From Candidatus Binataceae bacterium (GTDB lineage: Bacteria > Desulfobacterota > Binatia > Binatales > Binataceae), in contig DATJXN010000014.1 of NCBI GenBank assembly GCA_035500095.1, positions 1 through 57,846 of the forward strand: 57,846 bases of DNA, read 5' to 3'. How positions within the stretch are numbered: the first letter of the stretch is position 1; every line of letters starts with the position of its first letter. Under the pieces are notes generated by a model. The model saw only the letters and a list, made by a program, of their open reading frames with translations. It was not told where the DNA came from and did no database searches. Below, piece after piece: positions 1 through 10,282 of this stretch. The position numbers and the translations under genes were made by a program.

Positions 1-2
1 AG

Positions 3-797
3 ACCCACGCGCCGCGCGCTCGTAACAGCGTCGACCATGGCGCGACGGGCATGGACGCGCGCCGCCAAGCAACGCTTCGCGACGCGCGGCGCACACCGTT
101 CGCCGCCTACACCGACCTCGAGTACGAAACGGCGCGCGACGCGCTTGCCCCGCTCGTTCGCCGCTTCCGTTTGCGATTAGGCCGCAGGCTTCACGCTGCG
201 GCGCGCGGCCGCGTCGATTTCCGCCGGACCATCCGCGCCTCGCTGCAGCACGGTGGCGCGCTCGCCGAGCTGCGGTTTCGCGCACGGCGCCCCCGCCACG
301 CCGACCTTCTGATCCTGGCCGACGTTTCGGGCTCGGTACGCTACTGCTCGACGCTGATGTTGGAACTGGTGGCCGGCGTTCATGGCTATTTCCGGCGAGT
401 GCGCAGCTTCGTCTTCATCGATCGCCTCGCCGAGGCCGAGTTCGGCGGCGGACACGTGGCCACCGATCCCGCGCTGGACCTCTATGCGCGCTCGGATTTC
501 GGCAAGGTGCTCGTCGGGCTGTGGGACCGGCGCGGGGAACTGCTCTCACGGGCGACGCTCATGGTGATATTGGGAGACGCGCGCAACAATCGACGACCGG
601 CGCGCGCCGATCTTTTGCGCGACCTGCGGCGCCTGTGCCGCGCCGCGGTATGGCTGACGCCGGAGGTGGCGGAACGATGGGGAACCGGGGACAGCGCTAT
701 CTATCAGTACGCGCGCGAGGTTGACGGACTCCATCGATGCGCCAACCTGGCCGAACTGGAGCGTTCGCTGGAACGCTCGATTAGAACCGTCTTTTGA
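3..797 (+). CDS. CoxE-like VWA-domain protein (5' partial)
   Basis: The reading frame is open to the left edge of the window, so the first ATG (51) is probably not the true start and the N-terminus is missing. Counting from that ATG, residues about 85-248 form a von Willebrand A fold with a MIDAS metal site, DVSGS at residues 91-95, followed by the CoxE-type stretch with LELVAGVHGYF. CoxE-like VWA proteins usually work with a MoxR-type AAA ATPase in metalloenzyme maturation. That partner, if present, lies outside the window to the left. The gene ends with TGA. Family assignment is good; the specific client is unknown. Confidence 0.8.
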   Translation, partial: THAPRARNSVDHGATGMDARRQATLRDARRTPFAAYTDLEYETARDALAPLVRRFRLRLGRRLHAAARGRVDFRRTIRASLQHGGALAELRFRARRPRHADLLILADVSGSVRYCSTLMLELVAGVHGYFRRVRSFVFIDRLAEAEFGGGHVATDPALDLYARSDFGKVLVGLWDRRGELLSRATLMVILGDARNNRRPARADLLRDLRRLCRAAVWLTPEVAERWGTGDSAIYQYAREVDGLHRCANLAELERSLERSIRTVF

Positions 798-838
798 AAA
801 TAAGCGAGAAAAAGACATTTCATTTAATGCTTCAGGGT

Positions 839-866
839 TTGACATGGAAAGATGAGACGGTAAAGG
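839..866 (+). promoter_or_regulatory. putative sigma-70-type promoter ahead of the FecR gene
   Basis: A perfect -35 hexamer TTGACA (839-844) is followed, 16 bases later, by TAAAGG (861-866), a weak -10. It sits in an unusually A+T-rich stretch between the CoxE-like gene and the FecR-domain gene. A small hairpin (AAAAG-ATG-CTTTT, about 895-907) immediately precedes the FecR start codon. Prediction from sequence only. Confidence 0.4.
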
Positions 867-908
867 TGCGCAGCGCAAAAGCAATTAGCTCGTAAAAGAT
901 GCTTTTCC

Positions 909-1712
909 ATGACTAAGAGCAATATTTTGCATTTGGCTATAGTGCTTGTAGTCACGTTTACGCTCATCACCGCGAACCGCGCGATGGCATAGACGACGCC
1001 CGCGGGTTCCGTCACCGCCCTCACGGACGACGTGCATATCGAGCGTGGCGGAACCACCGTACCGGCCACGCCAGGCACGGCGGTTGACGTCGGCGACCGG
1101 ATCGTCAGCGGCCCGAACAGCCGCGCCACCATAACCCTGACGGATAACAGCAAGCTGGAGCTGGACGAATCAAGCTCCCTGGCCATCGACCAGCAGATGG
1201 TCGGGACCAACACGCGCAACACCAAGCTAAGCCTCTTCTCCGGTTTGGTGCGTTCCTTCGTATCGTACACGTCGTCGCCGACGCCTAATTTCGAGGTTCA
1301 TACGCCCAACGCGGTCGCCTCGGCTCGCGGCACCGAATATGACACGTCCACCAGCGATCAGCCGCCCAACACGATGAGCGACGAGGACCGCAAGAAGTAC
1401 AAGGATTGCCGCCGCTTCACCCAGGTATCGGTCTATGACGGCACGGTCGAAGTGACCAACACGACCAATCCTGGCGGCGGCTCGGTCTAGGTACCTCCGG
1501 GCCACAAAACGACCGTGGTATGCGGTTTCGCGCCGTTCCCGCCGAGCGAGCTCGGCGCGGCCGCGGCCGCGGCTGCGCTCGGCGCCAGCACGACCGGCCT
1601 CTTCCTCGGCAGTGCGATCGTGGTCGGCGGTACGGTCGGCGGATTGGCTGCCGCCGGCGTATTCAGCGGAGGCGGCAGCCATCACAAGCCAACCAAGAGC
1701 CCCAACGAGTGA
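909..1712 (+). pseudogene. FecR-domain secreted protein interrupted by two in-frame TAG codons
   Basis: One reading frame runs from ATG 909 to TGA 1710-1712 (267 codons) and is broken only by TAG at 990-992 (codon 28) and 1488-1490 (codon 194). Codons 1-27 encode a signal peptide ending A-M-A. The first amber directly follows the predicted cleavage site. Codons about 33-205 are a FecR domain (V-x-V-G-D-R-I, a SVYDGTVEV strand, then VPPGHKT), and the second amber sits between GGGSV and VPPGHKT inside that fold. The C-terminus is Ala/Gly-rich with one hydrophobic segment. Both ambers would be explained by CAG (Gln) to TAG transitions. It stands directly upstream of a CHASE2 cyclase, a usual pairing. 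It could be a young pseudogene, a readthrough gene, or a sequence error. Confidence 0.75.
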
Positions 1713-1876
1713 ACTGAACCGCGCTGCGCGGGAGCGACGCTCATCCTGCCAGCGCCATATTCGTCGGCGCTTCGATGTCGAATTGCGTTGATCGCCGCCT
1801 CCGGCTCGACGCAACTCCGCAGCGGATGGTCGCGGGCGGCGCGGCAACGCGCTAAGCTCTGAGCCGTTCGTCCGCG

Positions 1877-4123
1877 ATGGCCAAACCGACCAGTGTCAAG
1901 ACGAGCCGTCACCGGCACGCATGGCGCCCGCTGCTCATCGGGATCGCCATCCTGGCCGCGCTCTTCATCTTCAACGCTCTCCATCCGGCGGTCTTCGAGC
2001 TGGCCGATCTGAAGGCCTCGGACCTCCGGATTTACGTCACGCGCCGGCCGCCGCTCAGCGGCGCGGTCGTGATTGCCGCGATCGACGAGACCAGCGTCGC
2101 CGAGCTGGGCCATTGGCCGTGGCCGCGCAGCGTGGAGGCGCGGCTCAACGATGCGCTCCGCGATTACAAGGCTGCGGTGGTCGGCTATGACGTGCTGTTC
2201 AGCGAGCGCGACGAGGACGACATCCAGGCCGATCAAATCGCCACGCGTCTCAAGGGCCTGGGCGTCAGCGACGCGGCGATCAAAGAGACCCTGGGCACCG
2301 GCAACGATCTCGCCTTTGCCAATGCCGTAAGGGGCGAAGGTTCGACCTTCATCGGCTATGCCTTCGAAAGCCATTTCGATCTGAAGAGCGCGAGGCAGGC
2401 GCTCGCGGCGCCGCTTCCGGCCGGTTTCAAGACCGCGCCGATAACGCCGGCACCGCTCGCCTATAACCTGGTGCGCGAGTTGCCTGATGCAGCGCCGGCC
2501 TTGCTGGTCGCGGCACGCGCCTACCTGCCTCCGATAGCGACGCTCAACAGCGCGGCGCGCGGGATCGGCTATGTCGATATCGACGCCGATTCCGACGGCG
2601 TATTGCGCTCCGAGCTTTCCGTGGTTCGTTTCGGCAGGCGCTATTGCGTGCCGCTCTACCTGGCGGTGACCGCGGCTTACCTGAAGAACGCGCCGCTCAG
2701 GCTGGTGGTAGGTCCCGAGGGCGTGCAGCAGGTCGCGCTCGGCGGCGAAGAAATCCCGGTGGACGAGATCGGGCGGATGCTAATCAATTTCCGCGGTCCG
2801 CCGGGCACCTTTCCCGCATACTCGATCGCCGATCTCATCGCGCACCGGGTGCCGCCCGAGGCGATCGCGGGAAAGATCGTGCTGGTCGGGATGACCGCGC
2901 ACGCGCTCGGCGACCGCAAGATCACGCCGACCGGTGGCGATTTTCCCGGCGTGGAGATCCATGCCAACGCGATCGACAACGTGCTGCGCGGCGACTTCAT
3001 CCGGCGCTCGCGCATCGAAGGCACCGCGGAAGAGGAAGGCGTGGCGCTCGCGCTGGTGCTCGCGATCAGTCTCGCCGCGGCCTATCTTTCGCCGCTATGG
3101 TCGGCGAGCGCCGCGCTCCTGGTGATCGTCGGCTTTTCGGCGTACGCGCAGTACCGCCTGATCGAGGACGGCGTGTTGATCGACGTGGCGCTGCCGATGG
3201 CCGCGGTGCTGATTACATACATGCTGCTGGCAACCTACCGCTACGTGACCGAGGGCAGCGAAAAACGCTACCTGCGCTCCGCCTTCGAGCATTATCTCAA
3301 CCCCAACGTGGTCGCCTCGGTGGTCGACGACCCCCAGGGGCTGCGCCTTAGCGGCGAGCGGCGCCATCTCGCGATCCTGTTCTCCGACATCGTCAATTTC
3401 ACCTCGCGCGCCGAGCGTTCCGAGCCCGAGCGGGTGGTCGCGCTGCTCAACACGTACATGAGCGTGATGATCGACATCATCTTCAAGTCGGACGGCGTGG
3501 TGGACAAGCTGATGGGCGACGGGATCATGGCGTTCTGGGGCGCGCCGAATGAGATCGAGAACCCCGCGGCGGCCGCGATCGATTGCGCGCTCAGGATGCT
3601 CGACGGCCTCCGCCATCTGCGCCAGTCCGACGAACGCTTCGCCGACGTCGACATCGGCATCGGCATCGCCACCGGCGAAGTGGTAGTGGGCAACTTCGGC
3701 GGCGCGCAGCGCTTCGACTATTCGGCGGTCGGCGACACGGTCAATCTGGCTTCGCGCCTGGAGGGCCTGACGCGCCATTTCCAGGTCCATCTGCTGGTCA
3801 CCCGCCAGACCCTGGCCGAGGCCGCGGGCAAGTATTGCGCGCGCGAGGTCGGGTTGGTCAAGGTCAAGGGCAAGGCGCAATTGGTGCCGATCGTGGACGT
3901 CGCCGGACACGGCGGAAACGGAATCGATCCTTCCTTCTATGAGCGCTTTAACCGCGCGCTCGAGCACATCCGCAGCGGCGAAGCGACCGCCGCGAACACG
4001 GTGCTGCAGGCGCTCAACCGCGAAGCGCCCGACGACGCGCTGGTCAATCTCTACCTGGAGAAGATCGTCGAGGCGACCGACGGGAATCCGACCGAGATGG
4101 TCTTCGAGTTCGAAACCAAGTAG
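1877..4123 (+). CDS. CHASE2-domain adenylate cyclase (class III)
   Basis: The protein has 748 residues: an N-terminal membrane anchor (about 20-40), a periplasmic CHASE2 sensor (about 45-380), two or three membrane segments (about 385-450) and a class III cyclase domain (about 490-680). Metal-binding Asp504 lies in FSDIVNFT, and a second Asp in MGDG. Lys544 (VDKLMGD) and a Ser in the YSAVGDTVN motif are the purine-contact residues; Lys plus Ser/Thr is the pattern of CHASE2-type adenylate cyclases. The transition-state Asn and Arg are present in GDTVNLASRLE. It should make cAMP in response to an extracytoplasmic signal. The upstream FecR protein is the usual neighbour of this family. It ends with TAG. 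Confidence 0.93.
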   Translation: MAKPTSVKTSRHRHAWRPLLIGIAILAALFIFNALHPAVFELADLKASDLRIYVTRRPPLSGAVVIAAIDETSVAELGHWPWPRSVEARLNDALRDYKAAVVGYDVLFSERDEDDIQADQIATRLKGLGVSDAAIKETLGTGNDLAFANAVRGEGSTFIGYAFESHFDLKSARQALAAPLPAGFKTAPITPAPLAYNLVRELPDAAPALLVAARAYLPPIATLNSAARGIGYVDIDADSDGVLRSELSVVRFGRRYCVPLYLAVTAAYLKNAPLRLVVGPEGVQQVALGGEEIPVDEIGRMLINFRGPPGTFPAYSIADLIAHRVPPEAIAGKIVLVGMTAHALGDRKITPTGGDFPGVEIHANAIDNVLRGDFIRRSRIEGTAEEEGVALALVLAISLAAAYLSPLWSASAALLVIVGFSAYAQYRLIEDGVLIDVALPMAAVLITYMLLATYRYVTEGSEKRYLRSAFEHYLNPNVVASVVDDPQGLRLSGERRHLAILFSDIVNFTSRAERSEPERVVALLNTYMSVMIDIIFKSDGVVDKLMGDGIMAFWGAPNEIENPAAAAIDCALRMLDGLRHLRQSDERFADVDIGIGIATGEVVVGNFGGAQRFDYSAVGDTVNLASRLEGLTRHFQVHLLVTRQTLAEAAGKYCAREVGLVKVKGKAQLVPIVDVAGHGGNGIDPSFYERFNRALEHIRSGEATAANTVLQALNREAPDDALVNLYLEKIVEATDGNPTEMVFEFETK

Positions 4124-4141
4124 CCGCGCGCCCGCAACAAC

Positions 4142-4813
4142 TCAGAGCACGGTGAAATCCCGCGTGATGATGAACGGGAATGGATGCGCCGTGCCGATGA
4201 AGTTGGGTTCGTCGGCGCGCACCGCGCGGTACTCCGCCGTGGTCGCCGATTCGCGCATCGCGGCGGTCGAGTCGAACCATACTTCGGCCACGCCGTCGAA
4301 GCGGGGCTGGCGGCCCTCGCGATAGGCCGCCGGCCGCACGTGGCACTGCACGTAGCGCCGCACCATCGGGATCTTCGCGCCGAGCGGGCCGTGCACCTGG
4401 CTCCAGTGGCGCTGGAAGTCTTCGACCGACATCCCGGGCTTGCGGGTGACGAATTCGACCAGGTGCACCATCGAGGGTTCGGCCGGCGCGTCCTTCTGCA
4501 CCCGTTCATCGGTGATGAGGAAATCGATCTGCGCAAGATCGATGAAGTTGGGCTCGTCGGCGCGCACCGCGCGGTACTCCGGCGTCGCCGCGGTCGCGCG
4601 CATCGCGTCGGTCGAATCGAACCAGACCTCGGCCACGCCGTCATAGGCGGGCTCGCCGTTGCGGTAGCCCGAGGGGATCGTATGGCATTGCACGTAGCGG
4701 CGAAGTCCGGGCAGCTTTACCACGATGGGGGCGTGCTGGTTGCGCCAGTATTTCCCGAACTCGTCGACGCTCATCCCCGGCTTGCGCTTGATGAACGTAA
4801 TCGTCTTGACCAT
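4142..4813 (-). CDS. tandem EthD-domain protein
   Basis: The 223 residues comprise two EthD (dimeric alpha-beta barrel) units, about 1-105 and 113-223, each starting with an FxxRKPGMSVxxF segment and carrying RRYVQCH and the sequence DGVAEVWFDST. The two halves are strikingly alike, and a 41-base stretch is almost identical at DNA level (4198-4238 against 4544-4584). EthD-fold proteins are small dehydratase- or monooxygenase-like barrels; the substrate cannot be read here. The gene is convergent with the cyclase (gap 18 bases). SD-like GGAGGA lies close upstream of the start. Confidence 0.85.
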   Translation of the reverse strand: MVKTITFIKRKPGMSVDEFGKYWRNQHAPIVVKLPGLRRYVQCHTIPSGYRNGEPAYDGVAEVWFDSTDAMRATAATPEYRAVRADEPNFIDLAQIDFLITDERVQKDAPAEPSMVHLVEFVTRKPGMSVEDFQRHWSQVHGPLGAKIPMVRRYVQCHVRPAAYREGRQPRFDGVAEVWFDSTAAMRESATTAEYRAVRADEPNFIGTAHPFPFIITRDFTVL

Positions 4814-4886
4814 GGCCGATTCCTCCGTCGGGCGCGCGCGGGCACGCCACCGCCAGAGCGCGTGCCGGCGGTGGCAAGCGCCTCGT

Positions 4887-6386
4887 CTAGATATCGAATA
4901 TCTCGCGCATTTTGGCCAGCAGCCACATCGAGCGGCCGCGCGCGCCGCCGTCGGTCTGCTGTCCCGCGTCGAGCCGTTCGCGCCGCTGGCTCAGGCGGGC
5001 GGCGATGATTTCGCTCATCTGGGCGGCGGCGTCGGGATGGGTTCTGAAGAGTTCGGTGAAGCCGGCGCGGTTCATCTCGAGAACTTCGACGTCGATGCGC
5101 GCGCGGATGGTGGCGTTGCGTGGTTCGCCCGTCATCAGCGCCATCTCGCCGAAAAAGGCCGGCCGGGCCAGTTCGGCGATATGGACCTGCCGGCCGTCGG
5201 AGCCGTTGGTCGTCACATCGACGGTGCCGTGGCGAATTATGTAAAAAGTGTCGCCGGTATCGCCCTGGCGCATCAGCGCCTCGCCGGCGCCGAACTGGCG
5301 CACGCGGACGGCGCCGGCCAGGATGTGCAGTTCCTCGTCGCTGAGCTCGCGCAGAAAATCGACGCCGCGCAGCTCGGCGGCGATTTCGCGCGCCGCCTCC
5401 GACGCCTCGATCTGGATCTCCTGCTTGAACAGCATGGTGCGGACGGGAAAGGGAATCTCGATCGCGTGGCGGCGCATCGCGTACCACAATCCGGACATCA
5501 CGCGGGCGTGGATCTGCTCGGCGCGCCCGTAGTCGCCGATCCAGTACTTGATCCGGTAACGGATCGCGTAGTCGCCGAAATCCCAGGTCATAACCTCGGG
5601 CTCAGGAGTGCTCAGGATATCGGGAACGTCGCGGAGTACGTTGAGGACGACTTCGCGCACCCGGTTGGGCGGCTCGCCGTAGCTGAGGCCGATCGAAACT
5701 TCTTCGGCCACCGCATGTTTGCCGTAATTGAACAGCAGGTCCTTGGCCAACTGAGCGTTGGGAATGTCGAGCCATTCATTCGAGCGAGTCACGATCGTCG
5801 TCGCTCGCCATCCGACGTCGTGGACGGTCCCGACCTTGTCGGCCACGCGCACCCAATCGCCGGGCGCGAACGGGCGCGAGATTTGCAACGTTAGTCCGCT
5901 GAAGATATTGCCCAGCGTCTCTTGCAGCGCGAAGCCGATCACCACGCCCAGCACGGCCGGCACCGCGAGCAGCGCGGTCACGTCGATCTTGAAAAATGTA
6001 TGGAGCACGACCATCACGACCAGCAGCCACAGGATCAGCGTGAGCAGGTCGCGGAAGATGGTCGAGAAATGCTCGCGCCCGCGATGCGTCGCGGCGTCGG
6101 ACAGCTCCAGCCCGATCCGGATTACGCCCCACAGGAACAGCACCACCGCGACCGTATCGACGAGATAGGCGAACCAGGCGCGGCCGAAGAGCGGCGTCGC
6201 GAGGTCGACCACCAGCCCGACTCCGACCATCGTAACCGGCCAGCCCCGCAAATTGCCCCGCCGATGACGCAGCGCGAGCGCATAGAGCAACGCCGCAACT
6301 GCTGCGGCCGACTCGACCACCGCGCGCGCGTCGAGCGACAGCGCGTCGAGTCCGAGCAGGGTTTGGAGCTGAGTCAGATGGTCCAT
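4887..6386 (-). CDS. MscS-type channel with C-terminal cyclic-nucleotide-binding domain (bCNG family)
   Basis: The 499 residues contain three or four membrane spans (about 25-150), the MscS pore helix and beta domain (LGVVIGFALQETLGNIFSGL region 146-165, and PFAPGDWV), a cytoplasmic alpha/beta domain, and a cNMP-binding domain at about 345-460. The phosphate-binding cassette FFGEMAL...EPRNATIRA (411-429) retains the Glu and Arg that contact cyclic nucleotide. Members of this family are non- or weakly mechanosensitive channels gated by cAMP/cGMP. The CHASE2 adenylate cyclase lies 0.8 kb away on the other strand, which makes cAMP the likely ligand. It ends with TAG. Confidence 0.92.
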   Translation of the reverse strand: MDHLTQLQTLLGLDALSLDARAVVESAAAVAALLYALALRHRRGNLRGWPVTMVGVGLVVDLATPLFGRAWFAYLVDTVAVVLFLWGVIRIGLELSDAATHRGREHFSTIFRDLLTLILWLLVVMVVLHTFFKIDVTALLAVPAVLGVVIGFALQETLGNIFSGLTLQISRPFAPGDWVRVADKVGTVHDVGWRATTIVTRSNEWLDIPNAQLAKDLLFNYGKHAVAEEVSIGLSYGEPPNRVREVVLNVLRDVPDILSTPEPEVMTWDFGDYAIRYRIKYWIGDYGRAEQIHARVMSGLWYAMRRHAIEIPFPVRTMLFKQEIQIEASEAAREIAAELRGVDFLRELSDEELHILAGAVRVRQFGAGEALMRQGDTGDTFYIIRHGTVDVTTNGSDGRQVHIAELARPAFFGEMALMTGEPRNATIRARIDVEVLEMNRAGFTELFRTHPDAAAQMSEIIAARLSQRRERLDAGQQTDGGARGRSMWLLAKMREIFDI

Positions 6387-6592
6387 CGGCTAGGCCCGAT
6401 TATCTTCGCCATCTCGCCTGGCAGGCGCTGCGCGTCAAAGTAGTCGGGCGCGATTGAGGTACGTTGCGAGTTCGACAGCGGCTCGGCCCGCGCGAAACGT
6501 CGCGTATTTTGACAAAGTTGGCGCGCCGCGACCAGCGACATTCTGGCAGCGACAACAAGTCCGCCGCCCGGTGCGAATAGAGGCGCGCCATC

Positions 6593-7243
6593 TCAGCGCG
6601 AGCCTGCAATGCGAAGCAGATCGGCGCGCAGACCCTCGAGCGCCGCGCGGCGCTGGCTCAGACGCGCCGCCTCCTCGTCGGAAAGCTCGCCCAGGTAGCA
6701 TCCCCGATCCGGCAAAAAGAGTACGGCGCGGTAGGGAAAGCCCAGCCGCATCCGCGGCCACACCCTCTCCGCGATAACCCCCTCAAGAGAGGCTTCGCTC
6801 ACGCGTTCCCGGGCGCGTCCGTCATCATCGTAGACGAGAGCGACGGCGGCGCGCAGACGCGCGCCGCGGCGTGCCGGCTCCACCCCGGCCATCCGGCGTA
6901 TCACCTCCTCGGCAAGCGCGCGGTCAAGGTCGCCATGAGCGGCGGCAGCGGCGTCCGCGCCGTCGCCAGCAAGCCATCGATGAGACCGCACGCCGGGTTC
7001 GCCGCCGAGCGCGTCAACCATCAGGCCGCCGTCGTCGGCGATGGTCGGCAGATGGGCGCGCGCGAAATAGCAGCGCGCCTTGAGCAGCGCGTTCTCGACG
7101 AAAGTTGCGCCGGTCTCTTCGGGAGCGTCATCGCCGATGCCGGCCTCGCGCAGGGAAAGCGGGGCGAGATCGTAGCCGCGCAGCAGCAACCGGTATTCCT
7201 CGAGCTTGGCGGGATTGGTGGTGGCGATCAGCAGAGCTTTCAT
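6593..7243 (-). CDS. rdgB: RdgB/HAM1 non-canonical purine NTP pyrophosphatase
   Basis: The 216 residues begin with the family signature TTNPAKLEEY and continue with ETGATFVENALLKA, the Asp-containing TIADDGGLMVDAL motif and LGFPYRAVLF. The family hydrolyses dITP, XTP and ITP to monophosphates to keep deaminated purines out of DNA and RNA. It lies 35 bases downstream of ddl on the same strand and probably forms a unit with it. The length is slightly above the E. coli enzyme. It ends with TGA. The 206 bases between this gene and the MscS gene contain nothing I recognise. Confidence 0.92.
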   Translation of the reverse strand: MKALLIATTNPAKLEEYRLLLRGYDLAPLSLREAGIGDDAPEETGATFVENALLKARCYFARAHLPTIADDGGLMVDALGGEPGVRSHRWLAGDGADAAAAAHGDLDRALAEEVIRRMAGVEPARRGARLRAAVALVYDDDGRARERVSEASLEGVIAERVWPRMRLGFPYRAVLFLPDRGCYLGELSDEEAARLSQRRAALEGLRADLLRIAGSR

Positions 7244-7278
7244 CGCGCAGGATTACGCGGCCGGGGGCTCGCGAACCG

Positions 7279-8448
7279 TTAGCCTTTGATCTCGTAGGTT
7301 ATCTTGAGCGCGGCGCGCTCGCGATGCTCCTCGAGCGCGAGTTCGATCAGGCGATCGATGAGCCGGTTAAGCGGCAGGCCGGAGGCCTCCCATAGTTTGG
7401 GATACATGCTTATGGCGGTGAAGCCTGGAATCGTGTTGACCTCGTTGACGTAGATTTCGCTGAGCGCCGGCCGCGCCAGAAAATCGACCCGCGCCATCCC
7501 GCGCAGGCCGAGCGCGCGAAACGCGCCGCAGGCAAGTTGGCGCAGATGCTCGCTCTGCGCGGCGTTGAGCGCAGCGGGAATCCTGACCTCGGCGCCCTCC
7601 GGATCGACGTATTTCGATTCGTAGCTGTAGAACTCGTGGCGTCCCTTGATGACGATTTCGCCGGGAATCGAGGACTCGGGCCGCTCGTTGCCGAGCACCG
7701 CGCATTCCAGCTCGCGCCCGATGCAGGAGGCCTCGATCAGCACCTTGCGGTCGTACGCAAACGCCTCCTCGAGCGCCGCGCCGAGTTCGCGCTCGCTCTT
7801 GACCTTGCTGATCCCGACCGACGAGCCGAGCGCATTGGGCTTGACGAACACCGGGTACCCGAGCGAACGCGCAAGCTCGGCCGCGCGCGCCGGCTTCTCG
7901 CGCCATTGCCAGCGCTCAATCATCGCGTAGCGCACCACAGGCAATCCAGCCTCGCGCAACAGCCGCTTTTGGACGTCCTTGTCCATCCCGACCGCGGAGC
8001 CGAGCACGCCCGCGCCGACGTATGGAAGGCCCGCCAGCTCCAGCAGCCCCTGCACGGTGCCGTCCTCGCCATAACTCCCATGCAGGACGGGAAACACGAC
8101 GTCGAGCGGGCCGGGGAGCTTGCCGGCGCCGGGCCCCGCAACTTCTGCGGCGCGCGGCGCGCCGGCCGGTGCTTGGACTAACGCGTTGGCAGCGGGATGA
8201 GGCAGCAGGCTGACCTCAATACCGCCGCCTGCGAGCGCTTCCAGGCGCGGCGCCGCGTCGGCCAGCATCCGGATCGCGTCGGCGCGCCAATACCAGCGCC
8301 CGTCGCGGCCGATCCCGATCGGCACCACTTCATAGCGCGCCGGATCCATCGCCGACATCACGGTGAACGCCGAACGCAGCGAGATCTCATGCTCGCTCGA
8401 GCGTCCGCCGAAGAGCACGCCGACGCGGATTTTCTTTGTCTGAGCCAT
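7279..8448 (-). CDS. ddl: D-alanine--D-alanine ligase
   Basis: The 389 residues form an ATP-grasp ligase that makes the D-Ala-D-Ala dipeptide for peptidoglycan in the cytoplasm. Visible family marks are GGRSSEHEISLRSA near the start, LHGSYGEDGTVQGLLE, KPNALGSSVGI, and the C-terminal metal site with VDFLA and NEVNTIPGFT. The reading frame extends 15 codons upstream (to 8493), but homologues start at the MAQTKKIRVGVLFGG position, so I chose ATG 8448. No strong ribosome-binding site precedes it. It ends with TAA. Confidence 0.95.
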   Translation of the reverse strand: MAQTKKIRVGVLFGGRSSEHEISLRSAFTVMSAMDPARYEVVPIGIGRDGRWYWRADAIRMLADAAPRLEALAGGGIEVSLLPHPAANALVQAPAGAPRAAEVAGPGAGKLPGPLDVVFPVLHGSYGEDGTVQGLLELAGLPYVGAGVLGSAVGMDKDVQKRLLREAGLPVVRYAMIERWQWREKPARAAELARSLGYPVFVKPNALGSSVGISKVKSERELGAALEEAFAYDRKVLIEASCIGRELECAVLGNERPESSIPGEIVIKGRHEFYSYESKYVDPEGAEVRIPAALNAAQSEHLRQLACGAFRALGLRGMARVDFLARPALSEIYVNEVNTIPGFTAISMYPKLWEASGLPLNRLIDRLIELALEEHRERAALKITYEIKG

Positions 8449-8650
8449 CTTGTTGCGCCGCCCCGCCCGCGTGCGCCCCTTGAGTGCGCGCACTGCGGCC
8501 GCTTCATCCGCCGATGTATCGTAGCATCACCAACGCGCAGTCGATTGTGCCACGCCGGCGCGGCCGCATCGAGCGGCCTCCAGCAACCGGCGGCGCGGCG
8601 CTCGCTCATGGCGCTTGAACCTGTCGCATTCCCGCGCGGCTTGACCGGTG

Positions 8651-10117
<1,467 letters not shown>

Positions 10118-10122
10118 TTATG

Positions 10123-10149
10123 CAAAAAAGCCCGCGGATATCCGCGGGC
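10123..10149 (-). terminator. hairpin with U-tract in the guaB leader (terminator or attenuator)
   Basis: A perfect 20-base palindrome (10130-10149; stem CCCGCGG/CCGCGGG around ATAT) is followed, in the guaB direction, by six T residues (10124-10129). The guaB Shine-Dalgarno starts only a few bases further on. It may simply end transcription from the upstream hydrolase gene. Its position between any upstream promoter and the guaB ribosome-binding site also suits an attenuator. A 24-codon reading frame (ATG 10190-10192 region to TAA 10120-10122) overlaps the hairpin. Confidence 0.7.
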
Positions 10150-10282
10150 CTTCAACCATGTTGCTGGATGCTGCTATTTGGTGCAGCGCCATAAGCCAAT
10201 CTAACAAAATGGACCCTGCCGATCAATTCGAATCGAAATCATCGATTGGCTTCGCGCGCCGGCGCCGCGCTCCCATTGCTCG

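Noticed and set aside
4184..5894. Long plus-strand frames across the EthD and MscS genes.
   Set aside because: Shadows of minus-strand genes with strong domain evidence.
10120..10192. 24-codon ORF in the guaB leader as an independent gene.
   Set aside because: No ribosome-binding site is visible and its C-terminal half is simply the translation of the hairpin; kept only as part of the leader finding.
10200..10240. A T-loop-like TTCGAATC in the guaB leader, checked as a possible tRNA.
   Set aside because: No acceptor stem, anticodon arm or D-arm could be paired around it.
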